A stretch of 64,000 nt of DNA, taken from Turbatrix aceti. Taxonomy: Eukaryota; Nematoda; Chromadorea; Rhabditida; Panagrolaimidae. The stretch spans positions 1,435,246 through 1,499,245 of the forward strand of contig OZ017770.1 in the NCBI GenBank assembly GCA_963969345.1, in the 5' to 3' direction. Positions 24,578 to 35,921 of the stretch are shown here, piece by piece. The stretch's first letter is position 1; each line of letters begins with the position of its first letter. The notes under the pieces are model-generated. The model was given only the letters and a program-made list of their open reading frames with translations, made no database searches and was not told where the DNA came from. A program made the position numbers and the translations under genes.

Positions 24578-25484
24578 ATGCCCTTTGACATCAATACACT
24601 GCTTTCGTCATCTCAATGCGGTGGTCTACCAGGTAAATGGCGTCAAAAGTTGTCATTATTCCTTAGTGCATTATGTTTAGGATACCAGGTGACTAATCAA
24701 ACGACAGACATGCCGAAAGAGGTTACGCCTATACCCGATTCTCAGAAATCGTTGCAGCATTCCAATTTTGTCGGGATCAATCCGCTTTTTGCAATTGCAA
24801 ATGACATCAAGCAACCGTCTCTTGTAGAACTACAAATGCTATTTGGTATAGGCGGTATTAAGTTCTTATTTTAAGGGAAAAATTAAAATTAATGTTTTAC
24901 AGCTCGTAAACATGAATATAAGCGTTCACGAAAAACAGTATTTGAACGCAAACCAAGGCAGACTTATTCAGCAACGCAACTACAGACACTGGAGCAAGAA
25001 TTTCGAGTAAACGATCTTTTAACGATTATTTTAAGGGCAAAAATTATAACCTTTTGGCTTCTAGGAAGATAAGTATCTGAGCGTTCAGAAAAGAATGCAG
25101 CTTTCACAAACGCTTAATTTGACTGAAACACAGATAAAAACATGGTTTCAGAATCGAAGGCAAGTTTGACGTATTACGATATTTAAAAAAAACTTTTAAA
25201 AGCTCAAATACGGCAAAAAACGTAAAAAAATAGACAAACTTTATTACAAAAAAATTGAATTAATCCCCGATTATAAATGCACGCATTTTATTTATGCAGC
25301 TCAAAAAATGAACGAACACCGTAGTAATATTATTTTTGCAAGTTTTTTCAGGACAAAATGGAAGAAACAAATGACACTATCCCTGAAAGAGTTGTACAGA
25401 CAGAATGCCACCGCGTTGATGCATTCAGTAACATCGACATCCCAACCATGTACCCCTGCGTTGGAAACACTTTTTTCTGTCTGA
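24578..25484 (+). CDS. Homeodomain transcription factor (ANTP/NK-like)
   Basis: Four in-phase exons, 24578-24845, 24903-25006, 25065-25159 and 25352-25484, give 199 residues. The homeodomain spans exons 2-4: [18 protein letters not shown], then [30 protein letters not shown], and TKWKKQM after the last intron. Recognition-helix position 50 is glutamine and N51 is present. The text resembles NK-like families (NKX1, BarH and relatives), but I cannot place it in a named family. The intron after WFQNRR uses a GC donor (AAG then GCAAGT) with a normal TTTTCAG acceptor. The N-terminal 89 residues hold no motif I recognise. The start is the first in-frame ATG after the upstream TATA-like sequence. 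Confidence 0.9.
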
Positions 25485-25905
25485 GAGCCAATAATAAAGT
25501 AATAACTTATACAATAATCGCTTCTTTTATTACTTGTGATAGACAAATTCTTCAATTAAAGAAACACAAACGTTTGGCATATAGTACAACATAAACAATC
25601 TACAATCGCAGTATATGATCCATGGCATTTGCGTGAAACAAGCGATGATAGAATGTAAACGTTGGAAGGACAACAACGAATTACAATGATGAGAATGGAT
25701 ATAATTATACGACACAAAAAAGAAGGAAGTGTGAAACGGTATTGTTTCATTTCGAGTTGATGTAATACTAGGTGAATAAGTAATTATCATTAGGGGGGCG
25801 AGGGATAGGATATGTGTGAGAAACAATTTGTTATGCACCTATAGTTGTTTTTGCGAGTCAAATTGAAGTAAAAAGGGGAAATTGATAAATAATAAAGGAT
25901 GGTGA
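25485..25905. other. Gap between convergent homeobox and PAN-domain genes
   Basis: About 420 bp between two convergent stops. Nothing recognised apart from AATAAA-like polyadenylation candidates, for example AATAATAAAG near 25889. Confidence 0.4.
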
Positions 25906-28317
25906 TCAGCAATCAACCGGATTGGTGCAGTACTCTTTGATGCCGGCAGAATTTACACGGGAGCCATGAGGACAGCGCTTGCGGCCTCGCGAATCAACAA
26001 CAGCCTTGCATTCGTTGACTTTGTCAAGCTTTTGAATTTGCAAGTTAGGAACTAAAACAAAGGATGTTGTTTCAGAGAAAAAATGTTTATTTTCTTTAAA
26101 AAAGTTACTTACGGTGTCGGCACGTAACGGACTCCTTAGGACACTTGCGAATATCTTTCTTCCCGCATTTAAGGTAGCGATAGCGCATAGCAGTCGACTC
26201 ATTTCCGCATTGTGACCAGCGTGTCCATTTGGTGTCAGTCACGTCAGCAACCGGAACGTCCTGAAATTTTTTATAATACAAAAATAGTATCATACGCTAA
26301 TGGCATGAATTACGCACCCGGAAGCGTGCTGTTATGCTGTTTCCTTTGTCGTTGTCGTTTTCGTAAGCGATTTCGAAGTACACCATATTAACACCCTGGT
26401 CTTCCCGGACAAAAACATTAGGGCGTGTAACACGGTTATGCGCATTGAGAACACAGTTTTGAGTCTTATCCGTAGGATACCACATGCCAGATTTGCAGCT
26501 AAATCCGTATTCTTTTTCTGCCCGCAAACAGGCGATTTGGCATTCTGCGAGGGTGTTCGCGTCAGCGACTTCTTGAACAAGTCCTACCATGAGGTAGTTG
26601 GAGACAGCAGGGAAAAATAGACGCGTTCCTAGAACATAGCCGCATTCATATTATTTTTGAATGAAACAACAGAGGTGGGTGTACAACATACCAGCAGCCA
26701 ATTTTTTGTCAATACAGGTCTTTTCGAGGTACACAGAGGTAGATGAAGGGGTCAGAGCGTCGGATTCGGTATGATTAGCCGCACTCACCGAAAGCTCGCA
26801 ACCGGAAGGTGAATAGACAGCCGAAGAGCTGCAATGTAATTAAATAGCAATGAAAAATGAAGAGAACAAAATTTTTGAGCTAATCCGATGACTAACCAGG
26901 ACTGAAGTTGTTCACGGTCGCAGGCAGCGGCGCAATCCTCACGTGTTTTAGCGGGCGAAAGGCCAACATCGTCTCCGGGTCGCGTGCGTTCGGCTGATTC
27001 AAACTGAGTGTAGCGGGTCACTTCGCCCGAAGAACATACGCTTGATCCTGTCTTTGAGGCACCAGAGCGGTATACAGCCTGATATTCACTGTTGGATGCT
27101 GATGATGCAGCGACAGCAATTTGGTTTCCAGTTGGGACCGGAGCTGCAGATGATGCCTCCGGCACTGACGGAGCCGGAGTAACGATTTCAAGGACTGCTG
27201 GGGCAGCTTCTTCGGCAGCAGCAGCTGACGAAGCTTCTTCAGGTGCACCTGGAGTGACGACTTCAAGAACTGCAGGAGCTGCTTCACCTGCGCTTTCGAT
27301 GTTCTAAAATTGCTGCATTGCAAAAACAAAATATGATAAAGGTGAAACAACAAACATTGTCTCCTGTAAAGCTTGCTTCAACTTCAACGTTCTCTGCCGG
27401 GGGATTGGTAATAGTAGTGGCTTCCACTTCGACTTGCGCTGAGGCTGACACACTGCTTTCACTTTCAATGCCCTTGATTTCAGCATCTGCAGGAGGCAGA
27501 GCCGGGAGATAGACAAAGTAGTCACGGCCAACGTAATGAGTAAGGTAATAGGGGTATTCGGTTCCGTTAATTGCAAAGAGATCACAAATTTTGAAGTTAT
27601 TGTCATACGTTAGTGTGCGGCAAATCCATTCAGACGAAGCGTCCTGGAATTCTCCACACTTTTCAAGGCATTCCTCGCACGAGAGGCCTGTGCTTCGGTC
27701 GAACATAATTGCCCGTGCAATTGCTGACTGTGGTTCTATTTGCCATTTTGAACTGTCTAAAAAGATGAATCTTTGAGTCATCATCGTCATGAACAAACGC
27801 CATAATTAGACTTTTGGTTTGCAGGTAAAGTGGTACTTGGTATAGATTCAATATCCTGCACCGCTCATACCCTTCTTATGAGGCTGAATAAACATTTACG
27901 ACAACATTTATACAACCCAAGTTATAAAATAAAACATGTCTGGACCCCTAAGGTGACCCACTATTATCCGTTCAAACCGAAAAGAACAATGCCACTTAAT
28001 TTTTTTCATTGTTTAATATTCGGAATCCGTAAAAAAATAAACTCACCGAAGCTACATTTTCCGATGCTTTCAACGTCTCGACGAAGTGGAGGTGGAGGGG
28101 GTCGGTAGCCACGAGACGGTCCGGAGGAAACTTCCACTTCAGAAGAGCTCGGGGCGTTGGGAAGAGGTACTCGAGGGGGTGCAATAGGAGCTTGGGGTGC
28201 AATAACTACGGATTCAGAAGGTGGATTTTCTTCTGCAGCTGCTGAAGGCCCATATCCAGGATAACCCTGGCCAGAAACGGCGGTTACAAAAAGAAGTATA
28301 GATAATACGTAATTCAT
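25906..28317 (-). CDS. Secreted PAN/Apple-domain protein with TSP1-like C-terminus
   Basis: A multi-exon extracellular protein. The first exon (28317 downward) begins with a signal peptide (MNYVLSILLFVTAVSG), then a proline/serine-rich stretch and DVESIGKC. The next coding block (27759-27310) reads as a PAN/Apple domain: SCEECLEKCGEF, WICRTLTYD and KICDLFAING. An alanine/serine/proline-rich linker with two similar repeats of the form VLE(V/I)VTPxAP follows, at about 27300-27170. A second PAN-like block (DCAAACDREQLQSW; AECQIACLRAEKEYGF; CVLNAHN) is followed by TKWTRWSQCGNESTAMRY, a thrombospondin type 1-like module, and a short cysteine-bearing end (KRCPHGSR ... NPVDC). In nematodes such PAN proteins act in cuticle or extracellular matrix and dendrite/epidermal adhesion; the role here is inference. 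Exon boundaries are approximate, and the protein is several hundred residues long. Confidence 0.72.
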
Positions 28318-30065
28318 GGGCGACCGGTAAGGATAAAAGTGAAAGTTGAAAAACTGAAGAAAGTAAAATCTCGACGTAGATTTTATAGTCAGAATGGCTG
28401 ATCCCGTTTAGGGATAACCGGTCTTTACGTTTTTTTTGTGAAATCAGGTGCCTGAAGGGCGTCGTGTAACAAGCATAGTCTTGAGACGCTTAACGGAAAC
28501 CTTCTCGTATTCCTTGAGCCACCCTAAAGTTTGTCCGGTTCACGTAATGTACGCAAATGGAATGAGGCATATTGAGCCCTTTACCCTTCGATTCCGGAGT
28601 GACCCACTTAGAATAGTCCGCCTTTAGACATCGTCAATTTGGGGCATTCGATCCTGCAAAATGCGCAATATGCCTATGCCCCCGACCAAAAACAAGGATT
28701 TCTCGCGAGAAAAAAAGGTGATGATTGGCAAACAGTTTTTAGTAGTTTTTTGTCATTCATAAACCAAAAAAAATTCTATTACAATTGTATTTGGTTTTTT
28801 TTCAAAAAAATACAGTATGAAAAATTGTAACTCACATTTTTTTAACAGTGATAAATTTTAGGGAATTTCGAAGGTTTAATGTCTTTTCAGATTTTTTACT
28901 CTTACTTTTTTGTGCGTCAGCATACTTTAAATTGTTGGTTTTTATGCCTTTTCTGTCGATTTTTTTTCGAGACTTACAATCCCGGAAACCGGATAAATAG
29001 AACGAAGAGCTGAAACTTTGCGAAAGTGTTGATACCGGTGGAAAAACAGGCACGCTTGGGAAAACAAGTCTAGAGATAAGATCTGTGATTAGTAGCCGTA
29101 ATGAATACTAAAAAGCCTTGATCTGACATTTCTGGATTTACTGCAATGGAGTTCGCTGTTTTCCCTTTCATACAGGAGTTGTTCATATGTGGGTCAACTC
29201 ACCGCAACAGACACAAGCACCAATTGTTTTACACCGAGGGAGACTGGTAAAAATTCATCATTGCTTCAGGGACCAACCGGATAAAATGAAAAATAACAGG
29301 TGCACGTGAGTGGTCATAAAATGCCATGCATAAATGTAATGACGACAATACAATACAAATAGACATAGACATAGACAGAGAAATAATGACACGTAAAAGG
29401 GTTTATACCAATAAAGTTTTGTTTTATTTGTACATCCTTTTTCGCACGTTTTATTAAATACCGTAAATATCAGACAGGCAGACGACGTAGAATAACGTTT
29501 ATCCATAAATCGCTATTCTACGTCCTGTCAACGAATATAAGCGAATATAAGCGTACTGTCAACGAATATAAGCGAAATTTGATGCACTCGATCTGCAACC
29601 AAACATGTCTGATGACTGTTACAATTGTTAACAGTGCCTCGAAACAACGCTTTCAAGATAAGCAATTGTGAGGTAAGATGTAAACATGTAATCTTAGAGC
29701 AATTGATGAAAAAATTCATGATAAAGCTATGTTCATGAATTGAACACTAAGCCGTACAAGTTCGCTATTATTGGAATTCATTTCACCTTCTCATAAGTAC
29801 AAAGGCTAAATAATCCCGTAATTGTGATTGTCCTCTCTACTACGTAATCTGCACATCAAGAGATATGGCTTCATGCCACACGGACAAAATAGGCAGTCAT
29901 TTCCTTATTTTGATGCCAGCCCATAATGGCTAACAAATCAGAGAAAAAGTTGCTGATAAGCTCAGATTATATGATCAAAAAGCATTTATTTATACAAAAA
30001 ACAAAAAAATATGTTTACTCCACAAAAAAAAGATAAATGTGCATGCAGAAAAATAAATTTTGTAT
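28318..30065. other. Intergenic region, possible unrecognised exon near 28832-29080
   Basis: About 1.7 kb. A minus-strand open frame near 29080-28835 (PVFPPVSTLSQSF... rich in serine, then lysine) has a GTGAGT-type donor at its end and an AG acceptor upstream, so it could be an exon of an unknown gene; I could not extend it. A hairpin plus direct repeats lies at 29473-29574. Otherwise AT-rich with nothing recognised. Confidence 0.35.
29473..29574. repeat. Imperfect hairpin followed by 31-bp-spaced direct repeats
   Basis: The arms GACAGG...ACGTAGAATAACG and CGCTATTCTACGTCCTGTC (29473-29529) are inverted copies with one mismatch and a five-base insertion. CTGTCAACGAATATAAGCG then appears at 29525 and again at 29556, with an extra AATATAAGCG between. 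This could be a decayed terminal repeat of a small non-autonomous element, but no full element is evident. Confidence 0.6.
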
Positions 30066-30586
30066 TCAAATATTGTAGTTACGGAAAGCTGATATAACAG
30101 GCGATTTATGTCGTTCCCATGAAAAGCTTTGTAGTGTATTGCTCTGCCCTGATTCAATGGGCTGCACGTTGTGTGTATTGGAGGCCCAATGCAGTGTCTA
30201 AAAATTAAAGAAAAAAACGTTCATGGAAGACAAAAATGCAAGTGAATGTTCCAAATTCGCACCTGTTGTAATTTTTCTTGGTTATCCATCCAATCTTTAA
30301 GCGGCATCGTGGTGCCCATGCTCAGGTAGTTATCATAGTGCCGACGTTTTGCAGCATTTGTCAAGACATCACGCGCAAACTTAAGATCGTGAAACTGTAC
30401 TTCCAGTTTAGATTTATCTTCCTCCGATGTTATTTTATCGGGATGACATAACAGAACGCGCGCTCTATACTCAGCGAGTATCTGACTTTCCTGAAAAATT
30501 TAAATCTCAATATTACCAGATTTAAAAAAAGACATACAAACCGTGGATTGGGGAGTGCAGCCGAGAATTTCGTAAAGCGTCGTCAT
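30066..30586 (-). CDS. dnajc12: DNAJC12-like J-domain protein
   Basis: A cytosolic HSP70 co-chaperone. In mammals DNAJC12 supports folding of aromatic amino-acid hydroxylases. Three in-phase exons, 30586-30542, 30490-30263 and 30197-30066, give 134 residues, shorter than human DNAJC12 (198). The J domain contains YEILGCTPQ, ILAEYRARVLLCHPDK with the essential HPD, and KFARDVLTNAAKRRHYDNY. The linker has MPLKDWMDNQ, parallel to human MPFQQWEALN. The last residues, FRNYNI, match the human terminus FRNYEI, which I take as the strongest family mark. The acidic, lysine-rich middle of the human protein is nearly absent. ATG 30586 was chosen because an exon-1 splice there joins in phase; an upstream in-frame ATG at 30685 also exists. 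Confidence 0.9.
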
Positions 30587-31939
30587 GCTGCTGGCGTTTA
30601 CGTTCTTAAAAATAGCGATGTGAGCAACGACGGTGGAACCCGTACACATCTTATATTCCACCACACTTGTCAGGAGAAACATCACGTATTCTCTTTATTT
30701 TTGGGTGTGTCATTATTCATCAACCGTATTTACCGAAAACCAAAGCATTCGGTATTTTGGTTAAGCAACTAAGCGTGCCAAATCCTCTTCTTTCAAAAAG
30801 GCATCTATTGTTAAACCAAAAAACACACAAAATCATTGCAATAAATTTTCTTTTCACCAAAAACATGTGATCGAGCAATGTGTAATGCAAAACAACTCCC
30901 GATTATGCATTATCGACAGCCGGTGGAACTACAGAGTTGTACAATCGATTTCGAATTGCGAAGTTATGTTTCCTGTATTTTGTGAAAGGCTCATATGCCG
31001 CGTTTAGTTTCCGCCAACTTGGAAAACAAACAAAAAGACGCGTGTTTTATGGATTGTGCATCGCGTCATTTTTATGTACGTTTCGGCTGGCTAGATGTCA
31101 CATGGCTTTTTGTTTTCAGTTATCTTACACTTGCTATTTAATATAGCATGCAGTACTTCCGCAATTTTCATATTGTCATAAATTAGAGGTAAATACTACG
31201 TTGTGTCATGGTTTTATTCTGGCGGGCAACTGCGCGCGCTTTTTTCACACATTACTGCCAGTCCCGCGTTTTAACTTAAAAGCTTTTCTTTCTGATACTA
31301 ATCGGGGTCAATTTTTAAAAACGTTGAGTTTCATGCTTTATGTTTAGTAGCATTTATATTCTCCTCAATTTGAAAGTAAGGTATATCCAACGTGTTACGC
31401 TTTATTTTCACTCGAAAATCGTTTTTGATTGAACCTTGGCGGGCGCTTTGGCCAACGCGCGCGCGCGCTTTGGTTTGGTTATAAAAGCGATCGGTCAGAT
31501 GTGTTGCTTTTTTTCCCAGTCGGTTGTTTATTATTTTTCAGGTCATTTCTTACTCTTCGTATTCCATTTTGCCTCCCTCTGTGTTTTGGTTTGTGGTTAT
31601 GGATGTTTCCTCTTGTCCCCAGATCTCAAGCCTAGCTAGCCAAGCTGTCTGTGCGCGCAGTCTCGCCGATATTGAGTGCCAAGCAAAGAGCGGGAATCAT
31701 GTGGGCGGTGACAGCGAATGTTTCTCGCAACACAGCGGGACTTTAGTAGTGGTCAGCTGTATGCCAACCACGATGCAGAACCAGGCTGGGTCAGTCAGCT
31801 CAGTTCACTCAGTCTATGGCTTGCAATAACTCTGGACCGGTCGGATTTGCAATCGCCTGTTTTATGCGGGATTTTTTTGGCGCGCTTTTTTCCCCCTGTT
31901 ATTTGCCTTACTTATTTATTTTCTATTTTAGTAGAAATC
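30587..31939. other. Divergent region between DNAJC12 and HMG genes
   Basis: About 1.35 kb. The right half, around 31440-31900, is richer in G+C than the rest and holds the HMG core promoter and its likely 5' UTR, with an AG acceptor (TTTTAG, 31926-31931) a few bases before the ATG. The left half is AT-rich with no gene. Confidence 0.5.
31452..31500 (+). promoter_or_regulatory. Candidate TATA-box core promoter of the HMG gene
   Basis: A CpG-rich alternating block (AACGCGCGCGCGCGC) is followed by GGTTATAAAAGCG, a strong TATA box at about 31479-31486. This lies about 450 bp before the HMG ATG, leaving room for a transcribed leader and an intron ending at 31931. The start site is not determined. 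Confidence 0.5.
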
Positions 31940-32342
31940 ATGCCTCGTCCCGCTAAAAAGGCCGCTTCCCCCAAAAAGTCCCCGAAAGTCGAAAAGAAGG
32001 CCGGTAAGGTCAGCAAGGCTGCCGCCAAGTCGCCCAAGGGCAAAGTCCAGAAGCGTGCCAAGAAGGAAAAGGTCAGTTGACTTTTTGTGCTGTCACGTGA
32101 AGTCATATCTTATTCCCTTTTTTTAGGACCCGAATGCTCCCAAGCGCGCCAAGTCCTCGTACATGTTTTGGCTTGCCGACAACCGTGCTCGCCTTACCAA
32201 GCCTGGCATGAGCGTTACCGATGTCACGAAGGCTGCCGGTGTTGAATGGGCCACTGTTAAGGACAAGACCAAGTGGGAGAAGGCTGCGGCTGCGGACAAG
32301 GCTCGCTACGAGAAAGAAAACGCCGCCTACAAGAAGAAGTAA
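31940..32342 (+). CDS. Single HMG-box chromatin protein
   Basis: Exons 31940-32071 and 32127-32342, joined in phase, give 115 residues. The N-terminal 44 residues are a lysine/alanine/proline/serine-rich, histone-H1-like tail (MPRPAKKAASPKKSPK, with repeated SPK motifs). The second exon is one HMG box: DPNAPKRAKSSYMFWLADN, a kinked-helix region, then DKTKWEKAAAADKARYEKE. This order, basic tail then box, is close to nematode HMG-1.x proteins and SSRP1-type boxes, although there is no acidic tail. It should bind and bend DNA in a sequence-independent way. The CDS is richer in G+C than its flanks and uses C-ending codons, which suggests high expression. Confidence 0.9.
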
Positions 32343-33451
32343 GCCGCTACTGCCTTTCAAGTTTTTTATCAACCTATGGTCTCAGCATATTTGAATGCAT
32401 TGTACGTTTCTGCTGTTCGAATAAACGTGTTGATGCGATTTTATGGCAACAGATTGAGCCCTTTGCATGCATTTACCGTCAACAGGAGGTGCCGAAGTCC
32501 AGCTTTGCGCGCTTGAGAAGGGGGAGTTCCGCTTTTTAAGAGTACATACGCAGTGCGACATGTGCATATGCACTGGGTAGTAGTAAAGTGACCTTTATTC
32601 AAAGGGTACGTACAAACAGGTAGCAGCAATTCCTTGATTTAAACGTGGAGTGAAACACGTTGTTCAGGTTACTTATGGTGTAATGCGTTTTGCATTCGCG
32701 CAAATCAATATTCTGTAACTTTACCTATTTCCAAAATGCGAATTTTTAATCAAGAGTGAGTGCGTCGTCGTCATTATGTCCACCAAGCCTCGCGTACTAG
32801 TGTTGTCTTCTTTTTTATCATCTGCCGAGTTGAAAGTCCAACCCACCGATTTTTCCTATGGTTTTGTATTTCAGTCTCCTTTTTTAATGACTCAACTCCG
32901 CGGTTACGGATGCAGTGTGAACACTACATCTCGGTCAAACTGAAAGTTAGCAAACAAAGGTCGTCAACTGCTTGGCAACCTCTGCTACGGGAGCAGAAGA
33001 GGAGAGCGAGTAGAGTAGTAGTGCACTAGCATGCGCTGGCTAGGCAAAAAGACGTGCGTGCTCAACTAAACAACATTCGACATACACAGCCAAGACATCA
33101 CGCGTGTGTCTATACCCAGAGAACAATTGTATCGTGTTCACCGTAGCTTTTGTGGATTTTGCTCTTCGTGTCATTTTTTGTCGTCCGTTTGTAGTGATTG
33201 ATTCGCACTTTGAAATACCGTTTTATTGATTGCATTTTTAATGTTGCGTTACGCGTGCTTAATTTGTATGTTTCGTATTAACAAAAACAGTATATGTGTG
33301 TGTATAGAAGAATGTTCATATCACTGTCTCGTCACGAGACATTTTGTTGACGCTAACACGTGTTGTGGCGAAAAGCGTTCTTCGGTTTTTTTTCAACTGT
33401 TACGCTCGTTCTATCTAGCACGAGATTTTATGATGATCTGTTGTCTTCAGA
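32343..33451. other. Gap between HMG and nuclear receptor genes
   Basis: About 1.1 kb with no recognised gene. A CTTCAG acceptor ends at 33450, one base before the nuclear receptor ATG. Confidence 0.5.
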
Positions 33452-35579
33452 ATGATCAACCCACTTGGTTCAAATATAATCAATAATTGTGTTACTGATT
33501 TTCAAACTCAGATTTCTGATACGTATGATATGATGATGTCACTGGCAAGATCCAGAACTGATAGCGAATCGTTTGAACCTGACAACACTATTGACATCAA
33601 TATCGTTCCGGCACCGAATTCCGTTGGCTCTCTTGGCTCTGCGCCGTCTTCGATATCCTCATTCCTGTCAAATTCGTCGAGTAGCCAGAATAACTCATGT
33701 GATTTTATTGGTGGATCTCCGCTTATGTACCAAACAAATAACTTGCCAAGTATGATACAAGCATCAGAACGAAAGGATGCGGCAAACGCTGTTCTAGCTT
33801 CACCACCGCTATCTGGGAAATCAGGGCGTGCGGCACTGCATACTCCCGTTGCTGTACCGCACTACATGCAACAACCATCGACGTCGCAATCTCAGTCATC
33901 TACTGATAAATCTGTATCAAAAATCGATTTAAAATACAGTACAACCGAAAATTCTCGTTTTTCTGTTCCCGCCATTCCTAGATGTTCCGTATGCAGTGCC
34001 GATTCTACGGGTATTCATTTTGGCGTCGAAGCATGCGCTGCTTGTTCGGCATTCTTCAGGCGGACCGTTGTGTTAAACAAAAATTATCCTTGTGCAAAAA
34101 ATGGAGATTGCCAGTTTAATCACAGTGAGTTTTATCCTTTTTTATTCTTCTTGTCACTTTTTATAAACCTATTTTTTTTAGGTTTATCGACCGGTCAAAA
34201 ATGTCGTTCTTGTCGCTTCAAAAAATGCTTAGAAGTCGGAATGGATAAATCAGGTACATTTTTCTTGCGTGTTGACCGGGTGAATGCACGTCCTCATTGT
34301 TGTAACCGTTATAGCCGTTCAACATAGACGCGATGCAATTGGCAAATATTCGGCGGCTGTCAAAAGAGAATATTCACCAGTGTCATGTATGTAATTTTTA
34401 ATCATTTTATATACACCAGATGCACTTTTAGTTAACCCAGACACGCAGCTAGCGGATGCTTTGTGTTTACCCTCAGAAAAGCCTTCGCTTTCCGATACGA
34501 CTGTACTGGATGAATTAATTCGATGCTACGAGGCACTAAACAAACGACGCAAAGTTTTTTATGCAAACGTTTCGATATGCGACCTTTTCGATGATGGAGA
34601 ACTTGTAAGTTTTTGTAGTAAGTGGCTACTTTTAAACAAATCGACCTATTGTTCAAGGAGATGCGTGAATTGGAAAACTTCGGCGACTGTATGTACGAAC
34701 TGTACCGTGTTGAGCCTCGGCTGTGTATTGAATTCATCACAAAGAATCGTTACCTGTCACCATTGGAAACGTCAGAAAAGGTTAGTGTTTGTGTCTTGTG
34801 TTTTTGTTTATTTGCATACTACGTTGCAGACCAAGATATTGTCTCATTTTATTCTTCATTTTCAAGCGGTAGAAGAGCCCTACCTGACATGGAAGCTCGG
34901 TGGAACAAATACAAATCGTTATTGGGTAATGCAGAATCGTGTCTACCTTGATATGACAAGAATAGATCACTACTTTGATAGCAATAAATGCATAATGAAG
35001 GGCCTGAACTTGGACAAAGCTTCTGCCGTCAAGTTTGTTATTTTTCTTGAATGTTTTTTGCAATTATATTTTTAAGGCTTTTCAAGCCATCCTTTATGCA
35101 CGCCATGGAACAAGTCGGAATCAGCATGGCGAACATGGATCTAACCAGAAGAGAGCTAATTTGTCTTGTGGGCTTTATTCTCTTTGATCCAAGTACGTTT
35201 TTTTGAAAAATTACAAGTTTATGGTACTTATTAAACTTTTTTTTCAGCCATTGAAGGTGTTACATCAGAAACCCAAAAACACCTCCAGTACGTTCGTAAC
35301 GAGTTGATGAAAAACATGATGAAGAACTACTACGTCGAAAACGACGCTTGTCCTGAGGTACGTATGGCTCAGGTCATTCTTTTGATATCCGGTGTAAAAG
35401 TACATGCGCAAAAGACCAGAGAAAATATGCAAATGTTGCAATTTTTTGATATTATACCCCGTGACAAATTTTTTGGTCAATTATGTGGCTTGGATAATCC
35501 CGTGAACAATCCTCCACCTTCTAAAAAATCGACGACAGCGCAAAATGAGCCGGGTTCTTCTCAAAACTCCGTCGCGTAG
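33452..35579 (+). CDS. nhr: Nuclear hormone receptor
   Basis: A ligand-regulated-type zinc-finger transcription factor. Verified exons are 33452-34124, 34182-34253, 34328-34390, 34420-34604 and 34658 to about 34780, then further exons to 35579. A long serine-rich N-terminus of about 175 residues leads to the DNA-binding domain: CSVCSADSTGIHFGVEAC, P-box CAACSAFFRR, then CAKNGDC and, after an intron, KCRSCRFKKCLEVGM. The P-box is of the type common in nematode supplementary receptors, not the CEGCKG type of steroid receptors. The ligand-binding region includes MRELENFGDCMYELYRV, EPYLTWKLGG, MDLTRRELICLVGFILFDP and MAQVILLISGVKVHAQK. No partner or ligand can be named. The protein ends with a serine/proline-rich tail. 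Confidence 0.92.
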
Positions 35580-35921
35580 CTACGTCACAACGCAATTGTA
35601 GAACGAAGATTGACTGCACTTTTACCTGGTGCATTTGCTTGGTGCCTTTTTTAAATTGTTTTTACTCCTCCCTCTATCATCCCCTCAGGTACAAATCCGT
35701 TGTTTGTTGTTATCGAAAAGGCTGCTGAATCCTGTTGTTTTTGCATTCTCACATATTTATTTTTCTTCAGATTTGCACAGATTTTTAGTTTAATATCGTT
35801 TACAATTGATACAGGTTTAATTAAAATTTGTTTTTGTTTTTTTTTAACAGAGAGTTATAAATAATTGACTACACGGGTATTGCTATGATTATGGAAATAC
35901 ATTTTTTTATAACAAAAAATA
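35580..35921. other. Gap between convergent nuclear receptor and PP2C genes
   Basis: About 340 bp, T-rich, presumably 3' UTRs. No gene was seen. Confidence 0.5.

Noticed and set aside
34461..34800. Continuous 204-codon reading frame through the nuclear receptor region
   Set aside because: Removing the 53-bp intron 34605-34657 restores receptor-like text (EMRELENFGDCMYELY), so the through-reading is an artefact.
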